A DNA stretch of 38,631 nucleotides from Gammaproteobacteria bacterium (GCA_009908845.1 JAAAOQ010000160.1:1-38631); one strand, 5' to 3'. Positions 21,256-32,525 are shown, numbered from the stretch's first letter. Program-made: numbers and translations. The notes: generated by a model from the letters alone, not told the origin.

Positions 21256-21837
21256 ATGTCGGTTTGTTTGCCGGACCTCATTGACCCACGTCGTGCGGCC
21301 GCCCAGAAGGCCGTTTTCGAAGGTGAGCTGAGCCTGGCAAGGCTGCCAAGGCTCAACGCCCTGCTCGTTGATGGCGAGCGGCTTCCGGGCTTAGGCGGCC
21401 AGGCTTCGGAATCCGAGCAGGCGCGTTATCGACTGACCTTCGGGCACGACGAGGATGGCCGCGCGGTGGTTGTCGGCAGCATCCACGCGGAGCTGCCGCT
21501 GCGTTGTCAGCGCTGTAATGAGGGCTATCGGCTGCCGGTGGATGCGCCGGTCCGGCTGGCGCTGGTCGAAGGCGTCGACGAGGCGAATGCCCTGCCGGAT
21601 CACTATGATCCGCTGCTGCTCGACAATCGCTTGATGCGTCCAGCGGATCTTGTCGAGGATGAGCTGATCTTGGCGGTCCCGGCGATCCCGCGCCATCCAG
21701 ACTCGGACTGTGTACCGCCGAAGATTCCCGGCGCTGATACGGACGAGGGCGCAGTAGATGAGACGGATGCGGCGGTCGAGGCCCATCCATTCGCGGCCTT
21801 GGCGCACTTCAAGGCCCGGCGAGAAGACAACGAATAG
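21256..21837 (+). CDS. yceD: YceD family protein (DUF177, large ribosomal RNA accumulation protein)
   Basis: PLRCQRCNEGYRLPVDAPVRLALVEGVDEANALPDHYDPLLLD; upstream of rpmF. Confidence 0.9.
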   Translation: MSVCLPDLIDPRRAAAQKAVFEGELSLARLPRLNALLVDGERLPGLGGQASESEQARYRLTFGHDEDGRAVVVGSIHAELPLRCQRCNEGYRLPVDAPVRLALVEGVDEANALPDHYDPLLLDNRLMRPADLVEDELILAVPAIPRHPDSDCVPPKIPGADTDEGAVDETDAAVEAHPFAALAHFKARREDNE

Positions 21838-21879
21838 GGCGATGCGCCACCCGAGCACCCGACCCAGGCGGAGATCGAA

Positions 21880-22056
21880 ATGGCTGTTCAGCAAAACCGT
21901 AAAACCCCTTCCAAGCGCGGCATGCGCCGCTCCCACGATGCGCTCTCGCGCCCAACCCTGTCTGAGGACGGGACGACGGGCGAGATCCATCGTCGCCATC
22001 ATGTGACGCCAGACGGTTTCTATCGTGGCCGTAAGGTCGTCGACAAAGAAGACTGA
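21880..22056 (+). CDS. rpmF: 50S ribosomal protein L32
   Basis: Read directly (58 aa, below ORF track cutoff): [58 protein letters not shown]. Confidence 0.97.
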   Translation: MAVQQNRKTPSKRGMRRSHDALSRPTLSEDGTTGEIHRRHHVTPDGFYRGRKVVDKED

Positions 22057-22177
22057 ACGCTCCGTGCGCTACGGTTGATGGGTCAGATCGTAAGGCCTGA
22101 TGCCCCGCTGCAAAGCGCGGCCCGCGTCCGCTGTGCTGGCGCTGGCCGAGCTCTTCTCGTCTTAAGGAGTCCCCATT

Positions 22178-23233
22178 TTGGCTGCTGCTCGACAGACCCT
22201 TGCGTTGGATGCGATGGGCGGTGACCACGGGCCGGAGAGCGTCGTTCCCGCTGCGCTGCGCTTTCTTGGTGAGCGCCAGGACCGGCGGCTGATCCTAGTC
22301 GGGCGTGAGGAAGCGATTCGGGCCTATCTTCCGGCCTCGGCGCGTTCGGACGAGCGTATCGAGATCCGCCATGCCTCTGAAGAGGTCGGCATGGATGAAC
22401 TGCCCTCGAAGGCGCTGCGCGGCAAGAAGGATTCGTCGATGCGCGTTGCGATCGATCTCGTCAAGCAAGGTGAGGCCGATGCCTGCGTGAGCGCTGGCAA
22501 TACCGGTGCCCTGATGGCGACAGCACGTTTCGTCCTCAAGACCCTTCCGCATATCGATCGTCCAGCGATCATCACGGCAATCCCGGCGCTGAAGGGGCAG
22601 ACCCATATGCTCGACCTCGGTGCGAATGTCGATTGCAGCGCTGAGCATCTGTTCCAGTTTGCGGTGATGGGCAGCGAGCTTGTGCGGGCCGTCCAGGATG
22701 TGCGTAGCCCTCGTGTAGGCCTGCTCAACATCGGCGCTGAAGAGATCAAGGGCAATGACCAGGTCCGGGCCGCCCATGAGCTGCTCGTCGCGAGCTCGCT
22801 GAACTATGTGGGCTACGTCGAAGGCGACGACATCTATATCGGTGATGTGGATGTCGTCGTCTCGGACGGGTTTGTCGGCAATGTCGCGCTGAAGGCGAGC
22901 GAAGGCGTCGCGAAGCTGATCGCGCAGATGCTCAAGAGGCGTTTCAAGCGAACGCTGCTGAGCCGCGTCTCGGGATTGCTGGCGCTGCCGGTCTTGCGGG
23001 GTTTCCGCGACGAGGTGGACCCGAGACGCTACAATGGCGCCAGCTTGCTCGGACTGCGCGGGATCGTCATCAAGAGCCATGGCGGGGCCGATGCCGTTGC
23101 CTTCGAGCATGCGTTGCGGATCGCCGATCAAGAGGTTCGATCGCGTGTGATCGCGCGAATCGAACGTGAGGTCGAGAATCATCTCGGCGAAGCACGGGCG
23201 TTGTTGGCCGGGCCGGCCAGGGTTTCGGCGTGA
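22178..23233 (+). CDS. plsX: Phosphate acyltransferase PlsX (TTG start)
   Basis: [23 protein letters not shown]...[20 protein letters not shown] at 22178 preceded by AAGGAG. Confidence 0.95.
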   Translation: MAAARQTLALDAMGGDHGPESVVPAALRFLGERQDRRLILVGREEAIRAYLPASARSDERIEIRHASEEVGMDELPSKALRGKKDSSMRVAIDLVKQGEADACVSAGNTGALMATARFVLKTLPHIDRPAIITAIPALKGQTHMLDLGANVDCSAEHLFQFAVMGSELVRAVQDVRSPRVGLLNIGAEEIKGNDQVRAAHELLVASSLNYVGYVEGDDIYIGDVDVVVSDGFVGNVALKASEGVAKLIAQMLKRRFKRTLLSRVSGLLALPVLRGFRDEVDPRRYNGASLLGLRGIVIKSHGGADAVAFEHALRIADQEVRSRVIARIEREVENHLGEARALLAGPARVSA

Positions 23234-24189
23234 ACCGGTTCGCCCAGGTGTTGGGTACGGGCGGTGCGCTGCCCGCAAAGGTGCTGACCAATCAAGAGCT
23301 CGAGCGGCTGGTCGATACCTCCGATACCTGGATTCGCGAGCGCACTGGAATCCGTCAGCGCCACATTGCGGCCGATGATGAAACCTGTGTCGACCTGGCC
23401 GAGCGTGCAGCACGTGCGGCGTTGGATGCGGCCGGCGTTGCGCCGGCAGAGCTCGACCTCATCATCGTCGCGACCACGACCCCTGATCAGACCTTTCCGA
23501 GCAGCGCCTGCCTGCTTCAAGAGCGGCTTGATAATCACGGTGGTGCCGCATTCGATGTCCAGGCGGTCTGCACCGGGTTCATCTACGCCCTGGCCGTAGC
23601 CGAGAAGTTCATCCGAACCGGGAGCGCCGAGCGGGCACTCGTCGTCGGTGCTGAGACCCTCTCGCGCATCCTCGATTGGACCGACCGCGGCACCTGCGTC
23701 TTGTTCGGTGACGGCGCCGGAGCGGTCGTGCTCGGCGCGGCGGACGAGCCGGGAATCATCTCGACGCACCTGCATGCGGATGGTGCCTACCGGGAATTGC
23801 TGCAGGTTCCTGCTGGTATCGGGAACGGCGGGAACGGGTCACCTTACATGCAGATGAAGGGCAACGAGGTCTTTCGTGTCGCGGTGACGACGCTCGGCGC
23901 CATTGTCGATGACACACTCGCCGCCAATAGCATGACCCGCGCCGACATCGACTGGCTGGTGCCGCATCAGGCCAATCTTCGGATCATTCAGGCGACCGCA
24001 CGGAAACTGGATCTGGCGATGGAGCAGGTCGTCGTCACCGTCGATGCGCATGGCAATACCTCAGCGGCGTCGATTCCGCTCGCCTTTGACCAGGCTGTAA
24101 GGGATGGCCGCATCCAGCGCGGCCAGACCGTGATGATGGAGGCCTTCGGCGGCGGGTTTACCTGGGGCTCCGCCTTGCTGCGTTATTGA
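23230..24189 (+). CDS. fabH: Beta-ketoacyl-ACP synthase III (GTG start)
   Basis: [39 protein letters not shown]...[10 protein letters not shown]; overlaps plsX stop. Confidence 0.97.
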   Translation: MNRFAQVLGTGGALPAKVLTNQELERLVDTSDTWIRERTGIRQRHIAADDETCVDLAERAARAALDAAGVAPAELDLIIVATTTPDQTFPSSACLLQERLDNHGGAAFDVQAVCTGFIYALAVAEKFIRTGSAERALVVGAETLSRILDWTDRGTCVLFGDGAGAVVLGAADEPGIISTHLHADGAYRELLQVPAGIGNGGNGSPYMQMKGNEVFRVAVTTLGAIVDDTLAANSMTRADIDWLVPHQANLRIIQATARKLDLAMEQVVVTVDAHGNTSAASIPLAFDQAVRDGRIQRGQTVMMEAFGGGFTWGSALLRY

Positions 24190-24205
24190 GACTCTGGAGC
24201 TTTGC

Positions 24206-25150
24206 ATGAGCACGCATCCCGCCTTCTTGTTTCCCGGTCAAGGCTCGCAGTCGGTCGGCATGCTGTCCGAACTGGCGCAGGCGCATCCGCAGGTGCGCGC
24301 CACCTTCGATGAGGCCTCGGACGTTCTCGGCTACGATCTCTGGGCGCTCGTCCAGTCCGGGCCGGAGGAGGCATTGAATCAGACCGAGCACACTCAGCCG
24401 GCAATGCTCGCGGCCGGTGTTGCGGTCTGGCGGTGCTGGCGGGAGCAGGGTGGTGCAATGCCCTCGGTCATGGCGGGGCATAGTCTCGGCGAGTACAGTG
24501 CACTCGCCTGCGCTGGCGCCTTGACCTTCGCTGACGCCGTCGGGCTCGTTGCCGAGCGCGCGCGCTTGATGCAGGTGGCGGTGCCAGCGGATGTTGGTGC
24601 GATGGCTGCGGTTCTTGGCCTCGATGACGAAGCGGTCGCGCTGGTTTGTCGAGAGCAAGCGTCAGAGCAGGTTCTGGAGCCAGTCAATTTCAACGCACCT
24701 GGCCAGGTGGTGATAGCGGGCGAGCGCGACGCGGTGCTGCGAGCGGTCGAGGCGGCGAAGGCGGCCGGCGCGAAGCGTGCCATGCTGCTCCCAGTGAGCG
24801 TCCCGTCCCACTGTGCCTTGATGCGGGATGCGGCAGCGCAGCTCGCCGTCCGACTCGAGCAGACCGAGCTGCATGCGCCATCGATCCCGGTGCTGCACAA
24901 TGTCAGCGTCGAGGCTGCAGAGTCTCCCGAACAGATTCGAGACCTGCTGATGCGGCAGCTGTATAGCCCAGTGCGCTGGGTGGAGACCGTGAGGGCTATC
25001 GCCGACCGGGGGGTTCAGCTCGCAATCGAGGCGGGTCCTGGCAAGGTTTTGACCGGATTGGTAAAGCGGATCGATAAACGGTTGATGACGCTGCCGTTGT
25101 TTGATCCGGATGGATTGTCTAAGGCGGTGGAGGCGAGCGCAAATGGATGA
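24206..25150 (+). CDS. fabD: ACP S-malonyltransferase
   Basis: AFLFPGQGSQSVGMLSEL...MAGHSLGEYSALACAGAL. Confidence 0.97.
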   Translation: MSTHPAFLFPGQGSQSVGMLSELAQAHPQVRATFDEASDVLGYDLWALVQSGPEEALNQTEHTQPAMLAAGVAVWRCWREQGGAMPSVMAGHSLGEYSALACAGALTFADAVGLVAERARLMQVAVPADVGAMAAVLGLDDEAVALVCREQASEQVLEPVNFNAPGQVVIAGERDAVLRAVEAAKAAGAKRAMLLPVSVPSHCALMRDAAAQLAVRLEQTELHAPSIPVLHNVSVEAAESPEQIRDLLMRQLYSPVRWVETVRAIADRGVQLAIEAGPGKVLTGLVKRIDKRLMTLPLFDPDGLSKAVEASANG

Positions 25151-25898
25151 ATCGATTCTTGCTGGAGAGGTCGCGCTGGTAACCGGCGCAAGCCGAGGGA
25201 TTGGCGAGGCGATCGCGGCCGAACTCGGCCGGCTTGGTGCGAAGGTTGCCGGTACCGCAACGACCGATAGCGGTGCATCTCGGATCGCAAACCGGTTCGC
25301 TGCAGCTGATATGGCTGGAATCGGCCTCCGTCTTGATGTGAGGGATCAGGGCTCGATCGATTCAACGCTGGCTGCGATCGAGAGCCAGCTCGGTGCGATG
25401 CCGAGCATCTTGGTCAATAATGCTGGGATTACTCGCGATAACCTATTGATGCGGATGAAAGAGGATGAGTGGGACGAGATCCTGGACACCAATCTGTCGT
25501 CCGTCTTTCGGCTCTGCAAGGCCTGCTTGCGCCCGATGACCAAGGCGCGCCGCGGACGCATTATCAATCTCAGCTCGGTGGTCGGCGCCAGCGGCAATGC
25601 CGGTCAGTGCAACTACGCTGCTGCAAAGGCCGGCATGGTCGGCTTCACCAAATCACTCGCGCGTGAGGTCGGTCCGCGTGGTATCACTGTCAACGCGGTA
25701 GCGCCCGGCTTCATCGACACCGACATGACCCGGGACCTGCCCGAGGGTCAGCGCGAGGCACTCCTTTCGAGCATCCCGCTCGGACGTCTTGGGGCGCCCG
25801 GCGAGATCGCCGCTGCGGTCGCGTTTCTGGCATCTCCAGGTGCGGCCTATGTCACCGGTCAAACCATTCATGTCAACGGCGGCATGCTGATGGTCTGA
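25143..25898 (+). CDS. fabG: 3-oxoacyl-ACP reductase
   Basis: EVALVTGASRGIGEAIAAELGR, NNAGITRDNLLMRMKEDEWDEILDTNLSSVF, YAAAKAGMVGFTKSLA; start at internal ATG 25143. Confidence 0.96.
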   Translation: MDESILAGEVALVTGASRGIGEAIAAELGRLGAKVAGTATTDSGASRIANRFAAADMAGIGLRLDVRDQGSIDSTLAAIESQLGAMPSILVNNAGITRDNLLMRMKEDEWDEILDTNLSSVFRLCKACLRPMTKARRGRIINLSSVVGASGNAGQCNYAAAKAGMVGFTKSLAREVGPRGITVNAVAPGFIDTDMTRDLPEGQREALLSSIPLGRLGAPGEIAAAVAFLASPGAAYVTGQTIHVNGGMLMV

Positions 25899-25985
25899 TC
25901 GAGTTCCGGTTGATAAAAAGAATGATGAATCGTTTAGGGTGTTGGCTCGCAGCTGAATGAGCTTTCGCCGGCTGATGTTTGTCTC

Positions 25986-25991
25986 TAAAAT
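25986..25991 (+). promoter_or_regulatory. Possible -10 element of an acpP promoter
   Basis: TAAAAT about 58 bp upstream of the acpP ATG in an AT-richer gap; a weak -35 (TTTCGC) lies 17 bp upstream. Confidence 0.3.
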
Positions 25992-26048
25992 GGCGCGGCC
26001 TCTGATCGCGGGGGTGACGTGTCTCTACATCCTGAGGGTAAACCAATC

Positions 26049-26285
26049 ATGAGTAGCGTTGAAGAGCGGGTGCGTAAGATCGTCGTCGAGCAGCTCGGCG
26101 TTAAGGAAGAGGAGGTCACCATGGACGCCTCATTCGTCGATGATCTGGGTGCCGATTCGTTGGATACGGTCGAGCTCGTTATGGCCTTGGAGGAGGAGTT
26201 CGAGACCGAGATCCCGGATGAAGACGCCGAGAAGATCACCAAGGTCAAAGAGGCGGTTGACTACGTCAACGAGCATCTCGGTTAA
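26049..26285 (+). CDS. acpP: Acyl carrier protein
   Basis: [63 protein letters not shown] with the DSL phosphopantetheine site. Confidence 0.98.
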   Translation: MSSVEERVRKIVVEQLGVKEEEVTMDASFVDDLGADSLDTVELVMALEEEFETEIPDEDAEKITKVKEAVDYVNEHLG

Positions 26286-26441
26286 GGTGCCTATCGCGCA
26301 GAGGCGGCGCGAGCCTGAGAGGCTCGGCCCTGTTGGCGCGGTTTCGCCGAGGACGCGTGTTTCGGGACAGCTTGCAAGCTCGGTTCCGGTGCTGCAGCGG
26401 CCACAGGTTGCTCGTGGCTCACTCGATTTGAGGGGTATTTC

Positions 26442-27680
26442 ATGTCAGGCAGAAGGGTAGTCGTCACCGGACTCGGTATCGTTGCGCCGGTGGGTCTCGA
26501 CATTCCGTCCGCTTGGGACAACATCCTTGCGGGGCGCAGCGGGATACAACCAATCACCCATTTTGACGTGAGCTCCTTCAGCAGCCGTTTCGGCGGACCG
26601 ATCTATGGGTTCGACGTGACGCAATACATCTCCAAGAAGGAGTCCCGTAAAATGGATGCCTTCATCCATTATGGGATCGCTGCAGGTAGCCAGGCCATCG
26701 AGGATTCCGGCCTTGAGGTGACCGAGGAGAACTGCCGTCGCATCGGCGTTGTGATCGGCTCCGGGATCGGCGGCATCACCGGAATCGAGAACAACTATGG
26801 TGCCTATCTCGAGGGCGGGCCGCGCAAGATCTCGCCCTTCTTCGTACCGGCCAACATTGTAAACATGGTTGCAGGTGATCTCTCGATCAAGTATGGCCTC
26901 AAGGGGCCAAACTACTCGATCGTCTCCGCCTGTGCGACCGGTACCCACAATATCGGCGATGCCGCGTATATGATCCGCCATGGCGTGGTCGATGCGATGG
27001 TCGCCGGTGGTGCTGAGATGGGGACCTCCCCGGTTGGCCTAGGCGGTTTTGCTGCGGCCCGCGCACTCTCCACTCGCAACGATGACCCGCAGGGGGCGAG
27101 TCGGCCCTTCGACAAGGATCGCGATGGCTTCGTGCTCAGCGATGGCGCCGGTGTGATGGTGCTTGAGGAGTATGAGCATGCCAAGGCCCGTAACGCCACG
27201 ATCTATGCCGAGGTCGTCGGCGTGGGCATGAATTCGGATGCCTACCACATGACGGCGCCCTCGCTGACCGGTGATGGCGCGAGCGAATGCATGCTGCTGG
27301 CGTTGGCGGACGCGGGGCTCGACAAGGGGGCCGTCGACTACATCAATGCCCATGGTACCTCGACGCCGGCGGGCGATATTGCCGAGACCAAGGGGATTAA
27401 GCGGACCTTCGGTGACGGTGCCTATCGGCTCGCTGTCAGCTCGACCAAGTCGATGACGGGTCATATGCTTGGTGCCGCGGGCGGGGCTGAAGCGATCTTC
27501 ACCGTGCTCGCGATCCGCGATCAGGTGGCGCCTCCGACGATCAATTATCAGACGCCGGACCCCGATTGCGATCTCGATTACGTGCCGAATACGGCTCGCG
27601 AGATGAAGATCGATGTGGCCTTGAGCAACTCGTTCGGCTTTGGAGGAACCAACGGCACCCTGGTCTTCAAGCGCGTCTAA
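26442..27680 (+). CDS. fabF: Beta-ketoacyl-ACP synthase II
   Basis: [35 protein letters not shown]...[13 protein letters not shown]...[11 protein letters not shown]. Confidence 0.97.
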   Translation: MSGRRVVVTGLGIVAPVGLDIPSAWDNILAGRSGIQPITHFDVSSFSSRFGGPIYGFDVTQYISKKESRKMDAFIHYGIAAGSQAIEDSGLEVTEENCRRIGVVIGSGIGGITGIENNYGAYLEGGPRKISPFFVPANIVNMVAGDLSIKYGLKGPNYSIVSACATGTHNIGDAAYMIRHGVVDAMVAGGAEMGTSPVGLGGFAAARALSTRNDDPQGASRPFDKDRDGFVLSDGAGVMVLEEYEHAKARNATIYAEVVGVGMNSDAYHMTAPSLTGDGASECMLLALADAGLDKGAVDYINAHGTSTPAGDIAETKGIKRTFGDGAYRLAVSSTKSMTGHMLGAAGGAEAIFTVLAIRDQVAPPTINYQTPDPDCDLDYVPNTAREMKIDVALSNSFGFGGTNGTLVFKRV

Positions 27681-28602
27681 CCAGGCGGCGCCGGCCCAAC
27701 CCGAGAGGCCGCAGCCGGAGGCGCTCGCTGCGAGTCCAGGCTTGGAAGCGGAGCTCGGAAGCGCGGTTCGCTGCCTCGTCAACGGGGAGGCGATCTCGGA
27801 GGTCCCGGTCTCGGACCGGGGGCTCGCTTACGGTGACGGTCTGTTCGAGACATTGGCAGTCCGGGCTGAGCGGCCCTGCTGCTGGCTCGCCCACCTCGAT
27901 CGGCTGGCGTTCGGTGCGGTCCGCTTGGGTCTCCCGCTGCCATCGCCGGCTCGGCTGCAGCATGAGGCCGCGGTCCTTTGCAATGGCGTCGCACGAGGGA
28001 CGCTGAAGATCATCCTCACACGCGGCCCCTCGCAACGGGGATACCGTCTGCCGCCGAATCCGCAGCCGACGCGGATCGTGATACTGACCGAGGCGGCGTC
28101 TGCAGCCGATGATCGGATTTTCGCGCGCGGCGCACGCGTTCGGATCTGCCATGGCCGACTCGGTATCAATCCTCAGCTTGCCGGAATCAAGCACCTGAAT
28201 CGGCTCGAACAGGTCATGGCGCGCTCTGAGTGGTCCGATCCGGCGATCGACGAGGGCCTGATGCTGGACACCGAAGGCGCCCTGGTGTGCGGCACGATGA
28301 CGAATCTCTTCATGATCGATCACAATGGCTTGCATACGCCACGGATCGATCGTAACGGTGTCGCCGGGACGGCCCGTGCGCGCTTATTGGCGGAGGCCAG
28401 CCGCGCTGGGCTGGCGGTTCATGAACGTCGGCTGACGCTCGGGGACCTCATCCGGGCGCCTGCGGCCGTGCTGACCAACTCGCTGATGGGGATCTGGCCG
28501 ATTCGGTTCGTTGAGGATCATGAGCTGGACCCGTCGAGGCTGCCGTGGCCATTGCTCGAGCGGGTCCAGGCCCAGCTGCTGCGACCGGGTGCGGATCAGT
28601 GA
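27640..28602 (+). CDS. pabC: Aminodeoxychorismate lyase (start uncertain)
   Basis: Class IV PLP lyase: [30 protein letters not shown]...[13 protein letters not shown]; between fabF and mltG. Start may be 27640 (overlapping fabF) or a downstream codon such as TTG 27742. Confidence 0.9.
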   Translation: MEEPTAPWSSSASNQAAPAQPERPQPEALAASPGLEAELGSAVRCLVNGEAISEVPVSDRGLAYGDGLFETLAVRAERPCCWLAHLDRLAFGAVRLGLPLPSPARLQHEAAVLCNGVARGTLKIILTRGPSQRGYRLPPNPQPTRIVILTEAASAADDRIFARGARVRICHGRLGINPQLAGIKHLNRLEQVMARSEWSDPAIDEGLMLDTEGALVCGTMTNLFMIDHNGLHTPRIDRNGVAGTARARLLAEASRAGLAVHERRLTLGDLIRAPAAVLTNSLMGIWPIRFVEDHELDPSRLPWPLLERVQAQLLRPGADQ

Positions 28603-29630
28603 GGGTCCTTGCTCGCGGACTGCTGTCGCTGATACTGGTCGGGGTCGCGGTGCTCGGTATCCTTTGGGTGGAGTATCAACAGTTCCTGAGGACCCCGGTC
28701 GCGCTCGACGATGACCAAGGCTTGATCGAGATCGCCCCGGGCACGACGCTCTTTGCGCTCGCCGAGCGGCTGACCGCGGAAGGCGTGATCGATGATCCCT
28801 ACTTTTTCGCGGCGCTCGCCTATCAGAAGGGCCTGCAGGATCAGCTCAAGGTCGGCGAGTACGATATCTCCGCGGATGCGCGCCCGTTGGATCTCCTGGA
28901 ACGCTTCGCGAGCGGTCGTTCGATCCAGTATCCGGTCACACTGATCGAGGGGCGCACCTTCGATGAGGCCGTCGTTGGACTGGCCGATCATCCGGCGCTG
29001 CAGCACGAACTGCTCGGGTTGCCGACCGCCGAGATCATGGAGCGTGTCGGCATCGATGCCGCCCATCCGGAGGGATGGTTGTTTCCGGATACCTATCTGG
29101 TCATGCGCGGCAGCTCCGATGTCGAGCTGCTGCGGCGCGCGCATCAACGGATGCGATCGGTCCTTGCCGAGGAGTGGGAACAGCGTGCGAAGGGTTTGCC
29201 GATCGAGACCCCCTATGAAGCGCTGATCCTGGCCTCGATCATCGAGAAGGAGACGGGGGTCGCCGAGGAACGTCCGGCTATCGCTGGCGTGTTCGTTCGG
29301 CGTTTGCAGCGCGGCATGCGCCTGCAAACCGACCCGACGGTCATCTATGGGATGGGGGATGCCTACGACGGCAATATCCGCCGTTCCGATCTGCGCGAGG
29401 AGACCCCGTACAATACCTATGTGATCGACGGTCTGCCACCAACGCCGATCGCTCTGCCCGGACGCGAGGCGATCCATGCGGCCCTGCATCCAGCCGATGG
29501 TGACACCCTCTACTTCGTGGCGAAGGGTGACGCCAGCCATTATTTCTCTGCGACGCTCGAGGAGCACAACTGCGCCGTGCGGCACTATCAGCTCAACCAG
29601 CCTTGTCGCGCACTGCGGGAGTCACGCTGA
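28599..29630 (+). CDS. mltG: Endolytic transglycosylase MltG
   Basis: N-terminal TM; YEALILASIIEKETGVAEERPAIAGVFVRRLQRGMRLQTDPTVIYG; probable GTG start 28599. Confidence 0.94.
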   Translation: MRVLARGLLSLILVGVAVLGILWVEYQQFLRTPVALDDDQGLIEIAPGTTLFALAERLTAEGVIDDPYFFAALAYQKGLQDQLKVGEYDISADARPLDLLERFASGRSIQYPVTLIEGRTFDEAVVGLADHPALQHELLGLPTAEIMERVGIDAAHPEGWLFPDTYLVMRGSSDVELLRRAHQRMRSVLAEEWEQRAKGLPIETPYEALILASIIEKETGVAEERPAIAGVFVRRLQRGMRLQTDPTVIYGMGDAYDGNIRRSDLREETPYNTYVIDGLPPTPIALPGREAIHAALHPADGDTLYFVAKGDASHYFSATLEEHNCAVRHYQLNQPCRALRESR

Positions 29631-30280
29631 TGGCAGCCGAGCGCGGCCGTTTCGTCACGTTCGAAGGTGTTGAGGGTGCTGGCAAATCCACTCAGCTCGA
29701 GCTATTGCTCGATTGGCTGCGGCATCGAGGTGTCGATCCGCTGGTCACCCGCGAGCCTGGCGGCACCGCGACAGCCGAGCAGATCCGGGCGCTACTCCTT
29801 GATTCGGCGAATACCGGAATCGCGCCGGATACGGAGCTACTCTTGGTCTTCGCGGCCCGAGCCGATCACATCGCGCACTGTATCGAGCCGGCGCTGGCTG
29901 CCGGGCGCTGGGTACTCTGCGACCGGTTCACCGATGCGACCTACGCCTATCAGGGCGGAGGTCGGCAGCTGGATTGGCAGCGTATCGCTTGGCTCGAGCG
30001 CTTTGTGCAGCGCGGGCTCGAGCCGGACCTGACACTGTTGTTTGACCTTCCCGTCCGCCAAGGACTGGCACGCGCCCATGCCCGCTCGGCGATGGATCGG
30101 TTCGAGCGCGAGGATCTGGCGTTCTTCGAGCGCGTTCAGGCGGCATACCAGCTCCTTGCCAAGCAGCATTCCGACCGCATCGAGGTGATTCCAGCCGATC
30201 GGCCGGCCGCCGAGATTGCGGCGGATGTCCGCCGGTGCATCGCATGGCGGCTGCTCGATGCCCGGTTGAGCGATGAGTGA
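29630..30280 (+). CDS. tmk: Thymidylate kinase
   Basis: GRFVTFEGVEGAGKSTQLELLLDWL...TREPGGTATAEQIR; start at ATG 29630. Confidence 0.96.
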   Translation: MAAERGRFVTFEGVEGAGKSTQLELLLDWLRHRGVDPLVTREPGGTATAEQIRALLLDSANTGIAPDTELLLVFAARADHIAHCIEPALAAGRWVLCDRFTDATYAYQGGGRQLDWQRIAWLERFVQRGLEPDLTLLFDLPVRQGLARAHARSAMDRFEREDLAFFERVQAAYQLLAKQHSDRIEVIPADRPAAEIAADVRRCIAWRLLDARLSDE

Positions 30281-31313
30281 GCATATAGGCTCCGGTTGCG
30301 CCGATGATGCCTTGCCGCCCTGGCTGGAGCCGACCTGGCGACGGCTCAGACAGGCGCATCGTCGCGACCGGCTCGGCCAGGCGCTGCTCATCAGCGGGCC
30401 GGCAGGGGTTGGTAAGCACCGTCTGCTCGAAGAACTGATCCGCCTGGTCCTCTGCGGCGAGCCTTGTCCCGATGACCGACCCTGCGGTCATTGTGCCGAC
30501 TGTCGCTTGCTCGACGCGGGGAATCATCCTGACAGGGTCCTGGTCGAGTCGGACTCGGCTAGCGCGAGCGGCGAGATCCGAGCTGATCAGGTCCGCGAGG
30601 TCTGCAGCCGTGAAGGTCTGACGCCGACCCGTGGGACCTCAAAGGTCTTGGTGCTCCACCCGGCCGAGGCGATGAACGCATTCGCCGCAAACAGCCTGTT
30701 GAAGACACTCGAGGAGCCTGTCGGCTCGAGCATTTGGATACTGGTCTCGGAGCGCCCCCAACGATTGCCGCAGACCATTCGGAGCCGCTGCCAGTCGATC
30801 GAGCTCTCGGTGCCGCGCGAGCAGGATGCACTGCCCTGGTTGAGTGCGCGCTTGCGTGATCAGGCCCCGCAGCAACAGCATGACGGGAGGCTCTGTCTGA
30901 GGGTGGCGCACGGGGCGCCCTTACGGGCGCTGGATCTGGCGCTCAGTGGCAAGCTCGAGGCCCGTAAGACCGTCATGGACGGGTTGGCCGCGATCGGCAA
31001 GGGGCAGCGGGACCCCATCGCGCTTGCCGCTGAATGGCAATCGTTCGAGACCGCCGATCTGATTGCGCTGATGATTGATTGGGTCGGTGACTTGCTAAGG
31101 CTTTCCGCGGATACGGACGGCACGCGCCTGACCAACCTCGATCTTCAGGGGGTACTTGAAGCGCTTGCGCCACGCCTCGATCCTCCGGAAGGCCATCGGC
31201 TGCTGCAGCATCTATATCGGGCGCACGGCCTGTCCGACGCGCCGCTCAACAAGCAGCTCCTGCTCGAATCGCTCCTCGTGCGCTGGGCAGTGGTCGTGCA
31301 GCGGCGGCCATAG
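30273..31313 (+). CDS. holB: DNA polymerase III delta' subunit
   Basis: LLISGPAGVGKHRLLEELIR, CGHCADCRLLDAGNHPD zinc module, EAMNAFAANSLLKTLEEP. Confidence 0.94.
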   Translation: MSEHIGSGCADDALPPWLEPTWRRLRQAHRRDRLGQALLISGPAGVGKHRLLEELIRLVLCGEPCPDDRPCGHCADCRLLDAGNHPDRVLVESDSASASGEIRADQVREVCSREGLTPTRGTSKVLVLHPAEAMNAFAANSLLKTLEEPVGSSIWILVSERPQRLPQTIRSRCQSIELSVPREQDALPWLSARLRDQAPQQQHDGRLCLRVAHGAPLRALDLALSGKLEARKTVMDGLAAIGKGQRDPIALAAEWQSFETADLIALMIDWVGDLLRLSADTDGTRLTNLDLQGVLEALAPRLDPPEGHRLLQHLYRAHGLSDAPLNKQLLLESLLVRWAVVVQRRP

Positions 31314-31331
31314 GTTCAGCGAGCACTGCCG

Positions 31332-31703
31332 ATGGACCGAACCTCGAGCCAAACCGACAATTCCGGCGGTCGGCGCCGTATCCTCAGCCTGGTCATCAAG
31401 GATCGTAAGGCGCTGCACGCGGCCTATATGCCATTCATCAAGAATGGCGGCCTGTTCGTGCCGACCACGAAGACCTATCGGCTCGGCGACGAGCTGTTCC
31501 TGCTCGTCCAGTTGTTGGACGAGCCCGAGCGCATCCCGATCGCTGGGACCGTGGTTTGGGTCACACCGGTCGGGTCGGAGGGCAACCGCGCCGCGGGCGT
31601 TGGGGTCCAGTTCAACGAGCAGGACAAGAGCGATGTGCGTCGCAAATTCGAGCAATACCTACCCGGTGGTGCCGAGGCGCAGCGCCCAACCCACACGATG
31701 TGA
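31332..31703 (+). CDS. PilZ domain protein
   Basis: FIKNGGLFVPTTKTYRLGDELFLLVQLLDEPERIPIAGTVVWVTPVGSEGNRAAGVGVQF; holB-pilZ-tatD context. Confidence 0.9.
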   Translation: MDRTSSQTDNSGGRRRILSLVIKDRKALHAAYMPFIKNGGLFVPTTKTYRLGDELFLLVQLLDEPERIPIAGTVVWVTPVGSEGNRAAGVGVQFNEQDKSDVRRKFEQYLPGGAEAQRPTHTM

Positions 31704-31712
31704 GGACGCATG

Positions 31713-32525
31713 ATGTTCGTCGATTCCCATTGCCATCTCGACCGGGTCGATCTGTCGCCCTATGCGGGCGACTTCGACGCGATGATCGCCGAGGCCCGCC
31801 GTGGAGGGGTGCAACATATGCTCTGCGTCTGCATCGATCTCGAGCACTATGGGCCGATGCGACGGCTCGTCGCCGACTACGGCGATATCTCGGTGTCCGT
31901 CGGTGTCCATCCGAACGAGCAGTCGGCTGCGGAGCCGGAGGTAGAGCAGCTGATCAAGATGGCCTCCGATCCAGCAGTGGTCGCGATCGGCGAGACCGGG
32001 CTCGATTATCACTACAATGATGGCGACCTCGACTGGCAGCGCCAGCGCTTCGAGACCCATATCGCGGCAGCGCGCGCCGTCGGCAAGCCGCTGATCATCC
32101 ATACCCGCGATGCACGCGCTGATACGATCGAGCTGATGCGGGCTTCGGATGCGGGAGCGACCGGCGGTGTGATGCACTGCTTCACCGAGAACTGGGAGAT
32201 GGCTAGCCAGGCGTTGGACCTCGGGTTCTATATCTCGTTCTCCGGGATCTTGACCTTTAAGAACGCCGGTGACCTGCGCGATGTTGCGGCGCGGGTTCCA
32301 TTGGACCGTCTATTGATCGAGACCGATTCGCCCTACCTGGCGCCGGTCCCGCATCGGGGTAAGAAAAACGAGCCGCGCTTCGTTCCCCATGTCGCGGCGC
32401 AGATCGCAACGCTGCACGATCTTCCGGTCGAGCAAGTCGCCGAGATCACGACCGCGAACTTCTTTACGCTGTTTGAGCGGGCGACCGAGCAGCGCGTCGA
32501 CCTGGTCGAGGCTAGAGCAAGCTGA
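31713..32525 (+). CDS. tatD: TatD family metal-dependent hydrolase
   Basis: MFVDSHCHLDRVDL...AIGETGLDYHYNDGD...HTRDARADTIELM...ETDSPYLAPVPHRGKKNEP. Confidence 0.95.
   Translation: MFVDSHCHLDRVDLSPYAGDFDAMIAEARRGGVQHMLCVCIDLEHYGPMRRLVADYGDISVSVGVHPNEQSAAEPEVEQLIKMASDPAVVAIGETGLDYHYNDGDLDWQRQRFETHIAAARAVGKPLIIHTRDARADTIELMRASDAGATGGVMHCFTENWEMASQALDLGFYISFSGILTFKNAGDLRDVAARVPLDRLLIETDSPYLAPVPHRGKKNEPRFVPHVAAQIATLHDLPVEQVAEITTANFFTLFERATEQRVDLVEARAS

Noticed and set aside
22295-23413. 372-aa minus-strand ORF opposite plsX
   Set aside because: Shadow ORF of plsX/fabH.
26310-26326. CGAGCCT-GAG-AGGCTCG small hairpin between acpP and fabF
   Set aside because: Only 7 bp with a 3-nt loop and no U-tract; expected by chance in GC-rich DNA, though an attenuator is not excluded.
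28596-29585. 329-aa minus-strand ORF opposite mltG
   Set aside because: Shadow ORF; MltG motifs are clear on the plus strand.
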